Assembly: GCF_000755165.1 (NCBI RefSeq) | Contig: NC_025862.1 | Location: 559,275-623,274, forward strand | From: Leishmania panamensis | Lineage: Eukaryota; Euglenozoa; Kinetoplastea; Trypanosomatida; Trypanosomatidae | Length of the DNA stretch: 64,000 nt | Reading direction: 5' to 3' | In this document: one piece after another, positions 41,167 through 50,451 of the stretch | Layout of the letters: each line of letters begins with the position of its first letter | Numbering within the stretch: the stretch's first letter is position 1 | Made by a program: the position numbers and the translations under genes | Notes under the pieces: model-generated | Database searches by the model: none | Told to the model about the DNA's origin: nothing | What the model saw: only the letters and a program-made list of their open reading frames with translations

Positions 41167-42567
41167 ATGTCAGAGAGGGATCACGATGAAAAATCTGTGA
41201 CTGCTGAGGGGCCGGCTGCAGCGCAGGAGGGCAGCGATAATGACTCCAATGGGGAGGGGGAGCACGCGAACTACATCAAGACAGACCTAGGCGAGATGAA
41301 CGTTATCGAGTCCATGTGCCCCAAGTGTCAGGAGACTGGCACGACGCGCCTCATGATCACGAAGATTCCCCACTTTAAGGAGATCATTGTCAGCAGCTTC
41401 AACTGCCCGCACTGCGACGAGAGCAATAACGAGGTCACGTTTGGGGGCACCTTTGGCCCGAGGAAGGTTCGCTACGAACTGCAGGTGAAGAGCAAGAAGG
41501 ACCTCGACCGGCAGGTGGTCAAGTCGGAATTCGCCACTGTTACGGTCCCGGAGTTAGAGCTGGAGATCCCACCTGAGTCGCAGAAAGGCAGCTTGACGAC
41601 TGTCGAGGGCATCTTGGAGCAGACATACTACGGCCTTCAGCTTCAGCAGCCGCTGCGCAAGATTCAGCACCCGGAGGTGTGCGAGAAGATCGAGGCGTTT
41701 TGCGTGAAGTTGGAGTCCTTTCGTAGCGGTGATGTGCCTTTCACCCTCACTCTCGACGACCCGGCAGGCAATAGCTACATTGAACCGCTCCACGACTACT
41801 ACCACCCAACTCTCGACCAGCAGCTTACCAAGTACGAAACTGAGCGTACCGACATTGACCGCCAGCTGCTCGGCATCCCCATCGACTACAATACGGAGCG
41901 CACGCAGGAGGAGGAGAGGGATGTGGCGGAGGGCCAGTTCAGCGATGTGACGCAGATTCCGTGCGACTGCCCCGCCTGCCGCAAGGCGGGCTATCTCATG
42001 ATGCACGAGTGCGACATTCCGTACTTCAAGCAAACGATTATTATGGCGTTCAAGTGTGACTACTGCGGTTACAAGAGCAACGAGATCAAGACGGGCGGCG
42101 AAATCAACGCAAAGGGGCTTCGGCTTACCCTGCACGTCAAGTCGGAGGATGATCTCAAGCGTGACGTGCTCAAGTCCGAGACGGCCACGCTGATAATCCC
42201 TGAGGTGCACCTCGAGCTGTCGCCTGGTACCTTGGGCGGCTTTTTTTCCTCTGTCGAGGGTACCATCTCTCAGGTGCGCGACCAGCTCAACAGCCTGCCG
42301 CAGGCCGCCTTCGCCGTTGGGGACTCGGCTGACGACAACTCGAAGACACTGCTTCAGTTTGTGAAGGAGCTAGACGAGCTACTGGCGCTCAAGATGGAGT
42401 TCACCTTCATCCTCGATGACCCCCTTGGAAATGTGTACATTCAGAACCCCCGCGCCCACCTGCCTCCACCGGATGACGCGGACCCCAAGCTGGAGAGCGA
42501 GGAGTACATCCGTACCGAGGAGCAAGACGAGGAGCTGGGTATTTCGGCTATGTGCCGTAACGAGTAG
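41167..42567 (+). CDS. ZPR1: ZPR1 zinc-finger protein
   Basis: 466 aa from ATG 41167 (TACCATGTC). In other eukaryotes ZPR1 binds eEF1A and acts as its folding chaperone. Seen: two tandem ZPR1 modules. Module 1: a C4 finger 'CPKCQETGTTRLMITKIPHF' (first Cys pair ~res 51-54) closing with 'CPHC' (~81-84), then a jelly-roll-like domain. Module 2: 'CPACRKAGYLMMHECDIPYF' (~269) closing with 'CDYC' (~298-301). Both modules contain the paired 'NEVTFGGTF' / 'NEIKTGGEI' and the end signature 'LDDPAGNSYIEP' / 'LDDPLGNVYIQN'. The N-terminus is acidic and presumably disordered. Length matches the family (human 459 aa). Firm. Confidence 0.96.
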   Translation: MSERDHDEKSVTAEGPAAAQEGSDNDSNGEGEHANYIKTDLGEMNVIESMCPKCQETGTTRLMITKIPHFKEIIVSSFNCPHCDESNNEVTFGGTFGPRKVRYELQVKSKKDLDRQVVKSEFATVTVPELELEIPPESQKGSLTTVEGILEQTYYGLQLQQPLRKIQHPEVCEKIEAFCVKLESFRSGDVPFTLTLDDPAGNSYIEPLHDYYHPTLDQQLTKYETERTDIDRQLLGIPIDYNTERTQEEERDVAEGQFSDVTQIPCDCPACRKAGYLMMHECDIPYFKQTIIMAFKCDYCGYKSNEIKTGGEINAKGLRLTLHVKSEDDLKRDVLKSETATLIIPEVHLELSPGTLGGFFSSVEGTISQVRDQLNSLPQAAFAVGDSADDNSKTLLQFVKELDELLALKMEFTFILDDPLGNVYIQNPRAHLPPPDDADPKLESEEYIRTEEQDEELGISAMCRNE

Positions 42568-43504
42568 CATGCTGACGTTGCGGAGGTGGAGGATCCGGAG
42601 CGGGAGAACAGGGAATGAGAGCCCGAATGCCATACCGGCATCAGTGAGGCTATGACAGTGCGTGCTCAGCGGAGGCTTCTTAACGGGAGGGGGGAGTTGT
42701 ATGGACGCCGGTGCGTAGGGGGTAGTTGCGTAAACGCCACGACATGGCGAAAAATGCGTCGTGAATGGTAGTTGCTGTGACTGCTGTTGCTCTCTCTCCT
42801 TTTGATTTTGCGTTTCCCTCACCTTAGCTCTTATAGTTTAATCTAGTTAAGACATGCGAGTACCAGCGTTCCTCTTGAGACGTGCGCTTTCTCCTCTCAC
42901 ACACATATGCGGACGGACATGGACTTGCCTTCTAAGACGCCGATTAAGCGCCGCTGAGCTTCACCAGCAGCGATAACCAGCGAAGAGAAGAGATGGTGTT
43001 ACGCGGAGCGCATGAGTGATGCAGCACTGCGATGTTGCGTATGTGCTTATTCTCCGATGGAGAGGCACTAAAGGTGCCGCCAACGCCGCTGAGTGCTCGT
43101 CGCCCATTCGCTGCCAGCCTCTCCCGCCTTCCCCTCGCTCTTCACGAGAGAAGGCGACGCAGGCACAGAAGTAGGGAACTCACTCACCCTATGAGTCCTA
43201 CCATGTAGGAGGACTACCCTCTGGTATCCTCCGCTCCCCACCATGCTGCATGTGTGCAGTTTTAAGTGACGTCTCCTCTTCTCTCGTGTCTTCTCAGTGA
43301 CTCTCAAAACGTCGCTTCCTCTGCATGAGCGACACCACGATGAGGAATTACTCACTATCTTCTGACACCTTTACTCGCTGGCGGTCGTAACGAGCACCCA
43401 CAGTGGTCTCTCCCGCTCCTCCATTCCAGCTGCTTTTCACGGCCAACTCACTGCGTTGAGGCCGCAGTGCTCCTTTTTTCTCTGCTCTTGTCTCACGCGA
43501 ACAC
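42568..43504 (+). other. Intergenic spacer
   Basis: 3' UTR of ZPR1, then unassigned sequence. No coding frame or known repeat is recognised. Confidence 0.5.
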
Positions 43505-45977
43505 ATGAGCGAAAGCGGTGAGTTCCCCCGGTGTAGAAATGCCGTGATGGCCGAGGCAGCAGCGGACGGCGCCAGCGCGACTGCTGTTTTGAACAGGCGC
43601 TCTGATGGGCTGATGCTGGAAGGCCAGTCGTGCATGGGCCTCTCATGTATGACAGAGCCTCGCGTTCGCTGAGCCCAACAGCCATCGCACCGGCTACCGA
43701 TCGTGTCTCCGAGGCTCTGAAGACTGAGGAACAGGCGGGCGTCCCACGCATGTGTCGATTTTGACTGCGGGCGACGCAGTCATCGCATTGCGAAGGGAGA
43801 GGGTGCAGGCGTCCGAGGTGTATATCTATCGCCTCGGGGACCCGGTCCACAGCATCTGCTGAGAGACCGTTCTCAGCAGATTCATGGAGGCGGATCACGC
43901 CCACTGCCAGGCGAAGAAGCGGATGCTGGCTTGGGACAAGTTGCGGCATGCCTGGAAGCATATGAATTATGCTGCCTTTTGGAAGCCCCATCGCGAAATG
44001 ACCCCCCCTCCACACACACACAGAGAGAATGAATGATAGGTGCTCTTCCGAAAGGCGTCTTCCGCGTTCAACCTGCTGAATCCAAGCAAGCTGTCGCAGC
44101 ACGACGGACACAACCTGTGCCAGTTCATTCTCCAGCTGGCATCGAAGGTCGAGCGGATAGGCGCACAGCAGACTGCGGTGCAAGCAACCGCGGCGTCTTT
44201 GGCGGCGAACGGCTCCTAGCTTCAATCCTTCGATGCCGTACGCACCGAGGCCACTGGAAGAGGGAAAAGCGGGACAAGAAGCTGTTTCCATGCCCAACCC
44301 CTCAGAATGAGAGAGTGTCTAGCACGGCGCACGTACTCAGTGCAGGGTGTGCGGAGAGGAGTGGCCCTCCACCCCCCGGAGGTTCTGCCAGGGGCAAGTC
44401 CGCTGCTGCACGCGGTACCGCTGCTCGGCATGCACTCCCCGCAGTTTGTGCCACTCGGCGACCCAGCGGTCCGCCATGTCCGAGGTGCAGCTGCGGGTGG
44501 CACGTCGTCTGGGGACCGGCTCGTTGGCGTACCGCTTCTGTAAGAGACGAGGAGTGGACTGCGGCCTCAGAAGACGAGCCCCTACCAGCACGGCTCCATG
44601 CCCGCTGTACAGCGACCCCTGGGTGTTGCGGCTGTGCGTGCGGCGCTGCGGTTGGAGCGAGGCCGCAGGATAAGGAGGGGGACTGTGGGAGTTGCTCTGT
44701 ACCTGCCTGCGCGGCCCGCCCGCCTCACAGAGCCCCGCTGCCATGCCAGAGGAAGACGCCGCAGCCCTCGAGAGGGCGGGCATCACAGGATGCTGCTATT
44801 CACACAGTTGCGTGGTCGGCTCCGCCATCTCCGTGGTGAGGAAGACAGGTGGACAGATCAGGAGGACGATTCATCTTGTGTTCACGAGCGACGAACACGT
44901 AGGTCGCCGCTGAGGATACAAGACGGGCGCCTTACTGGGCTGTTCGCCGTGGCAGAACGCGCTGTGCGACGCCGGTGGGGTGGCGAGCCTAAAAACGTCC
45001 GTTTTCCAGGTGCCCACGGCTCTCGAGCTGTGGCCCCTCTCCGTGTCCTGCCTCGCTGGCCGGATGGCTGATCAGCTGAGAGTTATGCCAATGGGATGAC
45101 GAGCCGGCCCTGAAGTGGTGCGAGCGGTGAGAGCAGCATTGGCTGCCTCCCTCTCCCTCCCTCCTACGCCGCGCGACCTGCCACGAGCGTGCAAGTTAAT
45201 GTGCAGATGAATGGCGTGCAGTCTGCAGGCCTATGCCGAGCGGTGAGACAGTCAATCGAGCCGGCGGTTCAGGCGGCGGGCCGACTCAGCGGCACTCTCA
45301 ACCAAGACCAAAACCGGCGTTGCCTCCACCTCCCCCAAGTACACGCTTGCAGGGGTCGCTTACGACCGTAAGGCAGACGCTCTCTGTCTTGGAGAAAATG
45401 CGATGAGGAAGCTGTGCGCGGAATGGGCTCGAAGCCCGACACAGTGGGCCAGCTCGCGGGTGTCTTGCGGCGACTGTGGTTCACGGCCCGAGTCGTGATG
45501 ATTCCGGTTTATCGATTTAAGAGGCCTCTCATGGGGGTGGGGAGGGCGGCTACTCTCCAGTGAGTCGCAGCTGTTTGCTGCATGGTGCATCGCTGGCCGC
45601 GCTCTCCGCGCGTACACCGGCATGAGCTGGGCGAGCGGTCTTAGTGTGGCCACAGTGAATACACCGCGGGGCGTATCACGCCGATGGCGACGGCCAGCAC
45701 AGTGTACAGCCTCTGCACTGACGCGACGTTGGACGGGTGGGGTGTCGCGTGCGTGAGCTGGGCGACAAAGCGCGCCACCGCTACAGGCACGCGTCGGGAC
45801 CACGACCCCACCGACTGTACGAATGCAGCGCAGCGCCGATCGGTGCGCTGCGCAGCTGAGACCCTTTCATCCTCTTTCTTTGCTGGCGTTCCGGCTCACC
45901 TTCATGTGTATACGACTTCTGTCCTCGCTGCTTTTCGAGTGGGCTACTCACACAGACATGTAGTCAACATGTAGCTG
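43505..45977 (+). mobile_element. Degenerate DIRS/VIPER/TATE-type retrotransposon with reverse transcriptase and RNase H
   Basis: Coding-like blocks in shifting + frames. 43505 starts an MSESGEFPRC frame; 44040-44220 and 44300-44720 are gag-like. Reverse transcriptase: 'LERAGITGCC' and 'VVRKTGGQIRRTIH' (44766-44875), then 'LRVMPMG' stop 'RAGPEVVRAV' (45076-45129), which matches the family PMGW..aPE block with TGG turned to TGA at 45097; 'VQMNGVQSAG' (45201-45230) where family members carry the catalytic Asp box; 'GVAYDRKADALCLGENA' (~45352); and 'RRLWFTARVVMIP' (~45466). RNase H: 'TDATLDGWG' (45717-45745) and 'HVYTTSVLAAFRVGYSH' (45903-45953), where an Asp-Asn pair expected before TS is missing. 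At least three inactivating changes. Subfamily TATE is inferred; ends approximate. Confidence 0.7.
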
Positions 45978-46381
45978 CATGACCCACCTGCCATGCGTTA
46001 CCCACGAGCCTGTCACATGAAATCCAGCGAAAGCGTCGCAGACGGGTCCAGCCTTGACTCCCCATACCAAACCCAAAGTGGGTACCCCTACCGACACGGG
46101 GGAGGTGGGGCAGGAAGCTGAACGGACGGGTGGCTCCGCGCCCTCGTCCAGACACAAACGCAGCACAGCCAAACATCTACACACTTGTAGAGCAGCCACG
46201 CTCTATTCCTGCCGCTATGACTCTGGTGCAGTCTTCTCCTCCTCCTTTCCTCCCTTTCTCCCCCAAGCTGCCGCAGAACCCATCAACATTCCCCGCAGTG
46301 CGCTTCTTTCCCCTATACCCACCCCAACAAATACGAGCGGACAAGGCAAAGTTAGTGATTGCGTCTGTAAAGGTGGCGGGG
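45978..46381 (+). other. Leader region of the coiled-coil gene
   Basis: Contains in-frame codons upstream of 46382, including an ATG at 46217, but the strong pyrimidine tract at 46235-46267 places the spliced mRNA start after it. Confidence 0.5.
46235..46267 (+). promoter_or_regulatory. Probable trans-splice acceptor deciding the start of the coiled-coil gene
   Basis: Long pyrimidine tract (CTCCTCCTCCTTTCCTCCC core) followed by AG at 46266-46267 and a second at 46275-46276. Splicing here removes the in-frame ATG at 46217 and makes 46382 the first in-frame ATG. Confidence 0.5.
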
Positions 46382-47155
46382 ATGGCGGCAACAGAGAACA
46401 AAGGAATCGCAGAGCTGTATCAGCAGCTGCTTCAAGATGGGGTGCAACTGCAGAAAGAGCTCGAGGCGTACTACCTACGCCAAGAGGGATACATTCGCAA
46501 GCGCGTGGCGGTACTCGATGAGATGCAGGAAAATATCGCGGACGAGCGGCGGTGCTTGGAGATTCAACATCAGGAGTGTCGTGCACAGATCAGTGCGGCA
46601 CGGAGGCAGGCGGCTAATTTTGTATCAAATGAGCGGAAGGTCTCTCAGGCGGTGCAGCACGCACAACCGTCCCTCGCGGCGCAAGAGGCGGAGATCGACA
46701 AGCGCCTTGAGGAGCTTCAGCGAGAGAAAGACAGAGAGGATGCCGCGCTGCTAAGCGTGATGGCACGGCAGGAGGCGCTGGGCAAGCAAGAGGCTCTACT
46801 CGCCTCCCGTGAGCGGCAGAAGTTCCTCGAGGAGCAGGACTTGCAAAAAGCGCTGAGTGAGATGCGCTCCCTCAACCGAGAGATGGAGGAGCGGCGCAAG
46901 TCACTTCTGCGCAAGCGCGACACTGTAGCCGAGTGGGACCGCAAGCTCGAGTCCCGCGAGCGCGAGCTGCTGGGCTGCCAAGATCAGCTGCGGGAGAGCT
47001 TAAAGGCGCTGGAGAAAGAGGAAAGTGCGCTTGGCATTCACCCAGCGCAGCGCACTGCGGTGACCCCTGCTGTCTCTCAGCGAACTGTCATGGACGACCA
47101 CGACATGTCTATTGATCACGACAGTGCCTGTGAGGAGATTGACTACGAAGACTGA
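46382..47155 (+). CDS. Coiled-coil protein, function unknown
   Basis: 257 aa from ATG 46382 (GGGGATGGC). Residues ~8-215 are almost all charged and helical with long heptad-like runs (LQKELEAYYLRQEGYIRKRV, KRLEELQREKDREDAALL, SLNREMEERRKSLLRKRD), so an extended coiled coil is expected. The tail is short and acidic, ending 'ACEEIDYED'. No globular domain is recognised. Likely a structural or cytoskeletal component; inferred from architecture only. The upstream-extended alternative start (46217) is less likely because a splice tract lies between. Confidence 0.75.
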   Translation: MAATENKGIAELYQQLLQDGVQLQKELEAYYLRQEGYIRKRVAVLDEMQENIADERRCLEIQHQECRAQISAARRQAANFVSNERKVSQAVQHAQPSLAAQEAEIDKRLEELQREKDREDAALLSVMARQEALGKQEALLASRERQKFLEEQDLQKALSEMRSLNREMEERRKSLLRKRDTVAEWDRKLESRERELLGCQDQLRESLKALEKEESALGIHPAQRTAVTPAVSQRTVMDDHDMSIDHDSACEEIDYED

Positions 47156-47909
47156 GTAATGCGCGCCGTGCTGCAATGGCTACTGGCCATGTGCCATGGC
47201 TGCTGTCCCCGGGGGGCTGTGGAGAAGGACACTGTTGTTCTTTGTTCTGCTTTGCTGCCTTACCCTTGTGTTGTCTCCCCCCTCCCCGTGGAGGGAGTGA
47301 GGCCGATCTATTGTGTCGCCTCTTCTCTTCAGGCCATTTCTGCTTGCACTCGTGCGTGGGCTTTGAGTACTCGAGAGCGGAGGACTGAGGGAGAAAGAGA
47401 GGGGTCTCGAATTGTTCTGCGTAGGCTTTGAGGACTTCTCTGTTGAAAGACGTTTCCCCGCTCCCCTTAGCCCTCCTTTTGTAGAGCATCTATTCAAGCA
47501 GCGGAGGGGGAAAGACATGGTGGCTGTGGGGGTGGGGCAGTAGCGATGCTTTTTTAGGCATACTTACGCACCTACACAGCATGCGGAAGGGAGAAAACTG
47601 AACGGGTCAACACCCAGTCACGGTGAGGTCGATGAAAGGGGCAAGAGAGTGCAGCACAGATGAACTTGTAGACGATGGAAGTCGCCGTCCACGGTTTTCT
47701 TCCACGTCGCGTCGACAGAAGCGCTATGTGAGAGGGCTGAGAGTGCACGATGCATGACGCTCTCTTCTTTGCTGTCGTTACTCTGTCTCTTCTAAACTCA
47801 CGAATTCGACTAACGTCACTCACGCATATTCGCACAGACGCAGAGGCACAGACCTGCAGTTTTGGCTCAGCCGCTCACCTCATCCTTAATATTAACGTCT
47901 TCTTGACGA
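47156..47909 (+). other. Intergenic spacer
   Basis: T/C-rich 3' UTR, then a tract at 47759-47795 suited to splicing of the next gene. No gene. Confidence 0.5.
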
Positions 47910-48557
47910 ATGCGCGCCAATCGACAAGGCACGACTGAGACACTGAGGCGGCGAGATGATGTCTTCGCTAGGCTCTCGCGCCGCTGTCCAACATCCCTGA
48001 GCTCCTGCGCTTTTGACGCAGTGGCAGCACGTCTACAAGAGGAGGAGGCGCAGTGCACATTTGTGCCTCACGTAAACCACACCTTCGATGCTGCACTGAT
48101 GCCCTGGGCCGCCGAGTCGGACGTGTTTACTCGCCTCTTTGGCCACGCGAAGTGTCAGCAGCAACAGCAGGAAGACACGGCAAAGGTGAAGCAGAAGGCC
48201 GACGCCGTGGAGATGGAGGAGTGGCGCTCCAAGTTCCGACATATGTCCTTCCCGAAACATCTGTACACCTGCCCTCGGCCCAAAGGGAGGCACGCTGTGA
48301 GCCCGGCTGCGAACCGTATAGCAGCGCAAACGTTTCCGCCAACGGCTTCCACCCCAAAGAGGGGAACGCACATCATCTCTGCCTTGCACACTGACAGACG
48401 ACTTGCAGACGGTGCGGCTGTTCTGTCTCTTGCTCGAACAGAAATATGGCTTTCACGCATGCGTACCGCCTATCTATCACACGCGCATTCCTGCAATGTG
48501 CAGGAGGCGTTGCATGAGCACTGCGACACTGTGTGCGAGTGGCCGAAGGAGTCCTAG
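47910..48557 (+). CDS. Conserved hypothetical protein
   Basis: 215 aa from ATG 47910 (ACGAATGCG). Basic N-terminus (MRANRQGTTETLRRRDDVFA). The block 'EEEAQCTFVPHVNHTF' (~res 46-61) resembles the 'CTFxPxIN' repeats of trypanosomatid cytoskeletal/flagellar proteins. A charged helix 'DTAKVKQKADAVEMEEWRSK' (~res 89-108) and a Cys/His-containing tail 'HEHCDTVCEW' follow. No TM or signal. The function is unknown; a flagellar or cytoskeletal role is possible by motif resemblance. Composition and frame quality support a real gene. Confidence 0.65.
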   Translation: MRANRQGTTETLRRRDDVFARLSRRCPTSLSSCAFDAVAARLQEEEAQCTFVPHVNHTFDAALMPWAAESDVFTRLFGHAKCQQQQQEDTAKVKQKADAVEMEEWRSKFRHMSFPKHLYTCPRPKGRHAVSPAANRIAAQTFPPTASTPKRGTHIISALHTDRRLADGAAVLSLARTEIWLSRMRTAYLSHAHSCNVQEALHEHCDTVCEWPKES

Positions 48558-48875
48558 CGTTTCTTCTGTCCGTTCATCCTTTACTGTGCTTTACCGCTGC
48601 TACAGAAGCGCCTCAGTGCGTGATGCGGCGCATGCCAGGGCCACCTTCAGCTTGTCACTGCCACCCGCTGTACAGTCATTTAGGCCGCTTTGCCTTTGTT
48701 TTGTTTTTGGCTGCAAATTCTTCGCTACCTCAGTCTTGTCCATCGGTACGGACACCTAGAAACATGCGAAGCGTGACTTACTGCTGTTCATTGCGGCTAG
48801 TGGGTTGTGCTCCCCTCCCCCTCTCCCTGCAGTGACGGAGTAGTCCAGTAAAAACAAGAAAACAAGTAGGTCATC
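48558..48875 (+). other. 3' UTR / spacer
   Basis: T/C-rich sequence, no feature recognised. Confidence 0.45.
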
Positions 48876-50146
48876 ATGTTTGCTGCTATGGTGGGTGATC
48901 GCTTTGTGCTGTTTGGGCTTCTTAAAGTTGCCACCTCAAACATCGCCCCGCTGCCCTTCCTATCTCGGCTCACTTGCGCACACTTCGTTCCTCTGCTAAT
49001 ACTCTTTTCTCTTCAACCCATCGACGTTCCAGAGGATGCGGGCCACCTCACTGTGGCTGGCATCTTAGTGGCCTTTGGCTCGCCCGTTGCGAGTGAGCCG
49101 AGAGCTTGCATCCTGCCCTCAGATGGAGTTACAGGATCTTGGTGTCGGCGGAAGTCTTTGCGCCGACGCTTCGTTGACAAGAGTCACGGTCACGCCGACA
49201 TTTGAGCGACCTCACTGCAATCGTGTCGACGCTTCCCCGAGCAGTTGACGCACGAACTGTTGTCATGGACGTGCGGGTTCAGTTGAGGGCGTAGTGTCCG
49301 TGTCACCACAGATGCATGGCAACACCCACCTGTCGCGGCACATGCGGGCAAGCCATTCAAACACGCCCCCATAGGTGACATCGACGGACGTTCAGGATGC
49401 AGATAGCGAGTCCTCCCCTCCCCCAGATAGGAATGCTATCCTAAAGCAGGTCCTAAGCCCCCCCTCCCCCCAATTCGAGCACGGTGCGGACGCAGTGTTA
49501 AAGCACAGCTGACATTGCGTATCACATCCATGCAAGAGCAGAGGACGGAAAAGGCGCCTGTAAATACGCATCAATGAAGCCTGGAGTGCGGCACGTGCGG
49601 CATTTCCCGCATGCGACCGGATAGGGCGATGAGGCGCAGAGGCCGGATGCATGACGAGGGCACTCCGAATCGCACCATCGGGTCCTTCATAGTGCAGTGT
49701 GATAAGTCCCCACCCCATATTATGGAGCGCCGAGGCTTGAAGTGACGGAGGGAGAAGTATGGTATACAGGCAGAGCACATGGTCTCAGGTTTCTCACCTG
49801 CAGCTGCCCGGCTCCCTGCTTGAGGTGATCCGGCTTGCACCTGAAACACCTCCTACTACCCTCATGACAGACGCCATCGCCACTGCCCTCGAGCAGAGCC
49901 CTGGGCCGCCGCGCGCTTGGATCAAGGCACACAGCCCACCCAGACCTCTCTGGCCCTGATCGTGCCGTACGCCCCCGAGAAAGGGACGGGGAGGACAGGA
50001 GGAGCCCGTGCGGCGCGTGGCCTGATTGGACGGTACACGCTGGACGACCAGGACAAAACTGTGGTGCAGCAAAGCCATGCGGGTGCGCTGTGGCTGTATG
50101 CCTACCCGCGTTGACGCGGTTGTTCTGTGGGTGAGACACGTGAGAA
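48876..50146 (+). mobile_element. Probable retroelement relic ending in the 281-bp shared repeat
   Basis: 48876-49205 holds a 109-codon + frame (VPEDAGHLTVAGILVAFGSP near 49027), followed by broken frames, then a stretch (49770-49865) related at low identity to the sequence before copy A (both keep CTTG.GTGATCC). The final 281 bases are identical to 35266-35546. No reverse transcriptase or recombinase box is recognisable, so assignment to the same element family rests on the shared 3' segment. Confidence 0.4.
49866..50146 (+). repeat. 281-bp exact direct repeat, copy B
   Basis: Identical to 35266-35546. It ends ~300 bases before the FLVCR-type transporter start, so it may sit in that gene's upstream spacer just before the splice tract. 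Confidence 0.9.
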
Positions 50147-50307
50147 AAAAGCGTTTCCCTTAGTCTCGTGTAGCAACTTGCACATTGGCCACCCCCTCTC
50201 GCCGGAGGCCGCTCTTCTCACAAGCCATACAGTTAACATGCTGCGGAGCGCTCAGGCACTTCGTTCCTGTGCTCTCTTCCCTTTCCTACCTAACGCGGAG
50301 GTTTTAC

Positions 50308-50351
50308 TTCATTGCACCACCACTTCTATCCTTCTCTTGTATTTCGAACAG
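50308..50351 (+). promoter_or_regulatory. Probable trans-splice acceptor for the FLVCR-type transporter
   Basis: Pyrimidine-rich CTTCATTGC...TTCTATCCTTCTCTTGTATTT followed by AACAG with AG at 50350-50351, 100 bases before the ATG. A (CA)n run (50352-50370) follows immediately. Confidence 0.45.
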
Positions 50352-50451
50352 GCACACACACACACACACATTCCAACGCGCATGTCGGTTTGTCGCCATT
50401 AAGGATCATGCATTCCGCTTGACATTGACGGCGAAGCTTTTCTGAATATCC

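Noticed and set aside
43437..44297. 286-codon minus-strand frame
   Set aside because: Overlaps coding-like + strand blocks of the retroelement relic and has no protein features of its own.
43505..45977. Assignment of the relic to SLACS/CZAR or ingi/L1Tc non-LTR elements
   Set aside because: The RNase H block (TDATLDGWG) and the MPMG..AGPE palm motif fit DIRS-type RT/RNase H rather than non-LTR polymerases, and the recombinase-like block in the partner relic points the same way.
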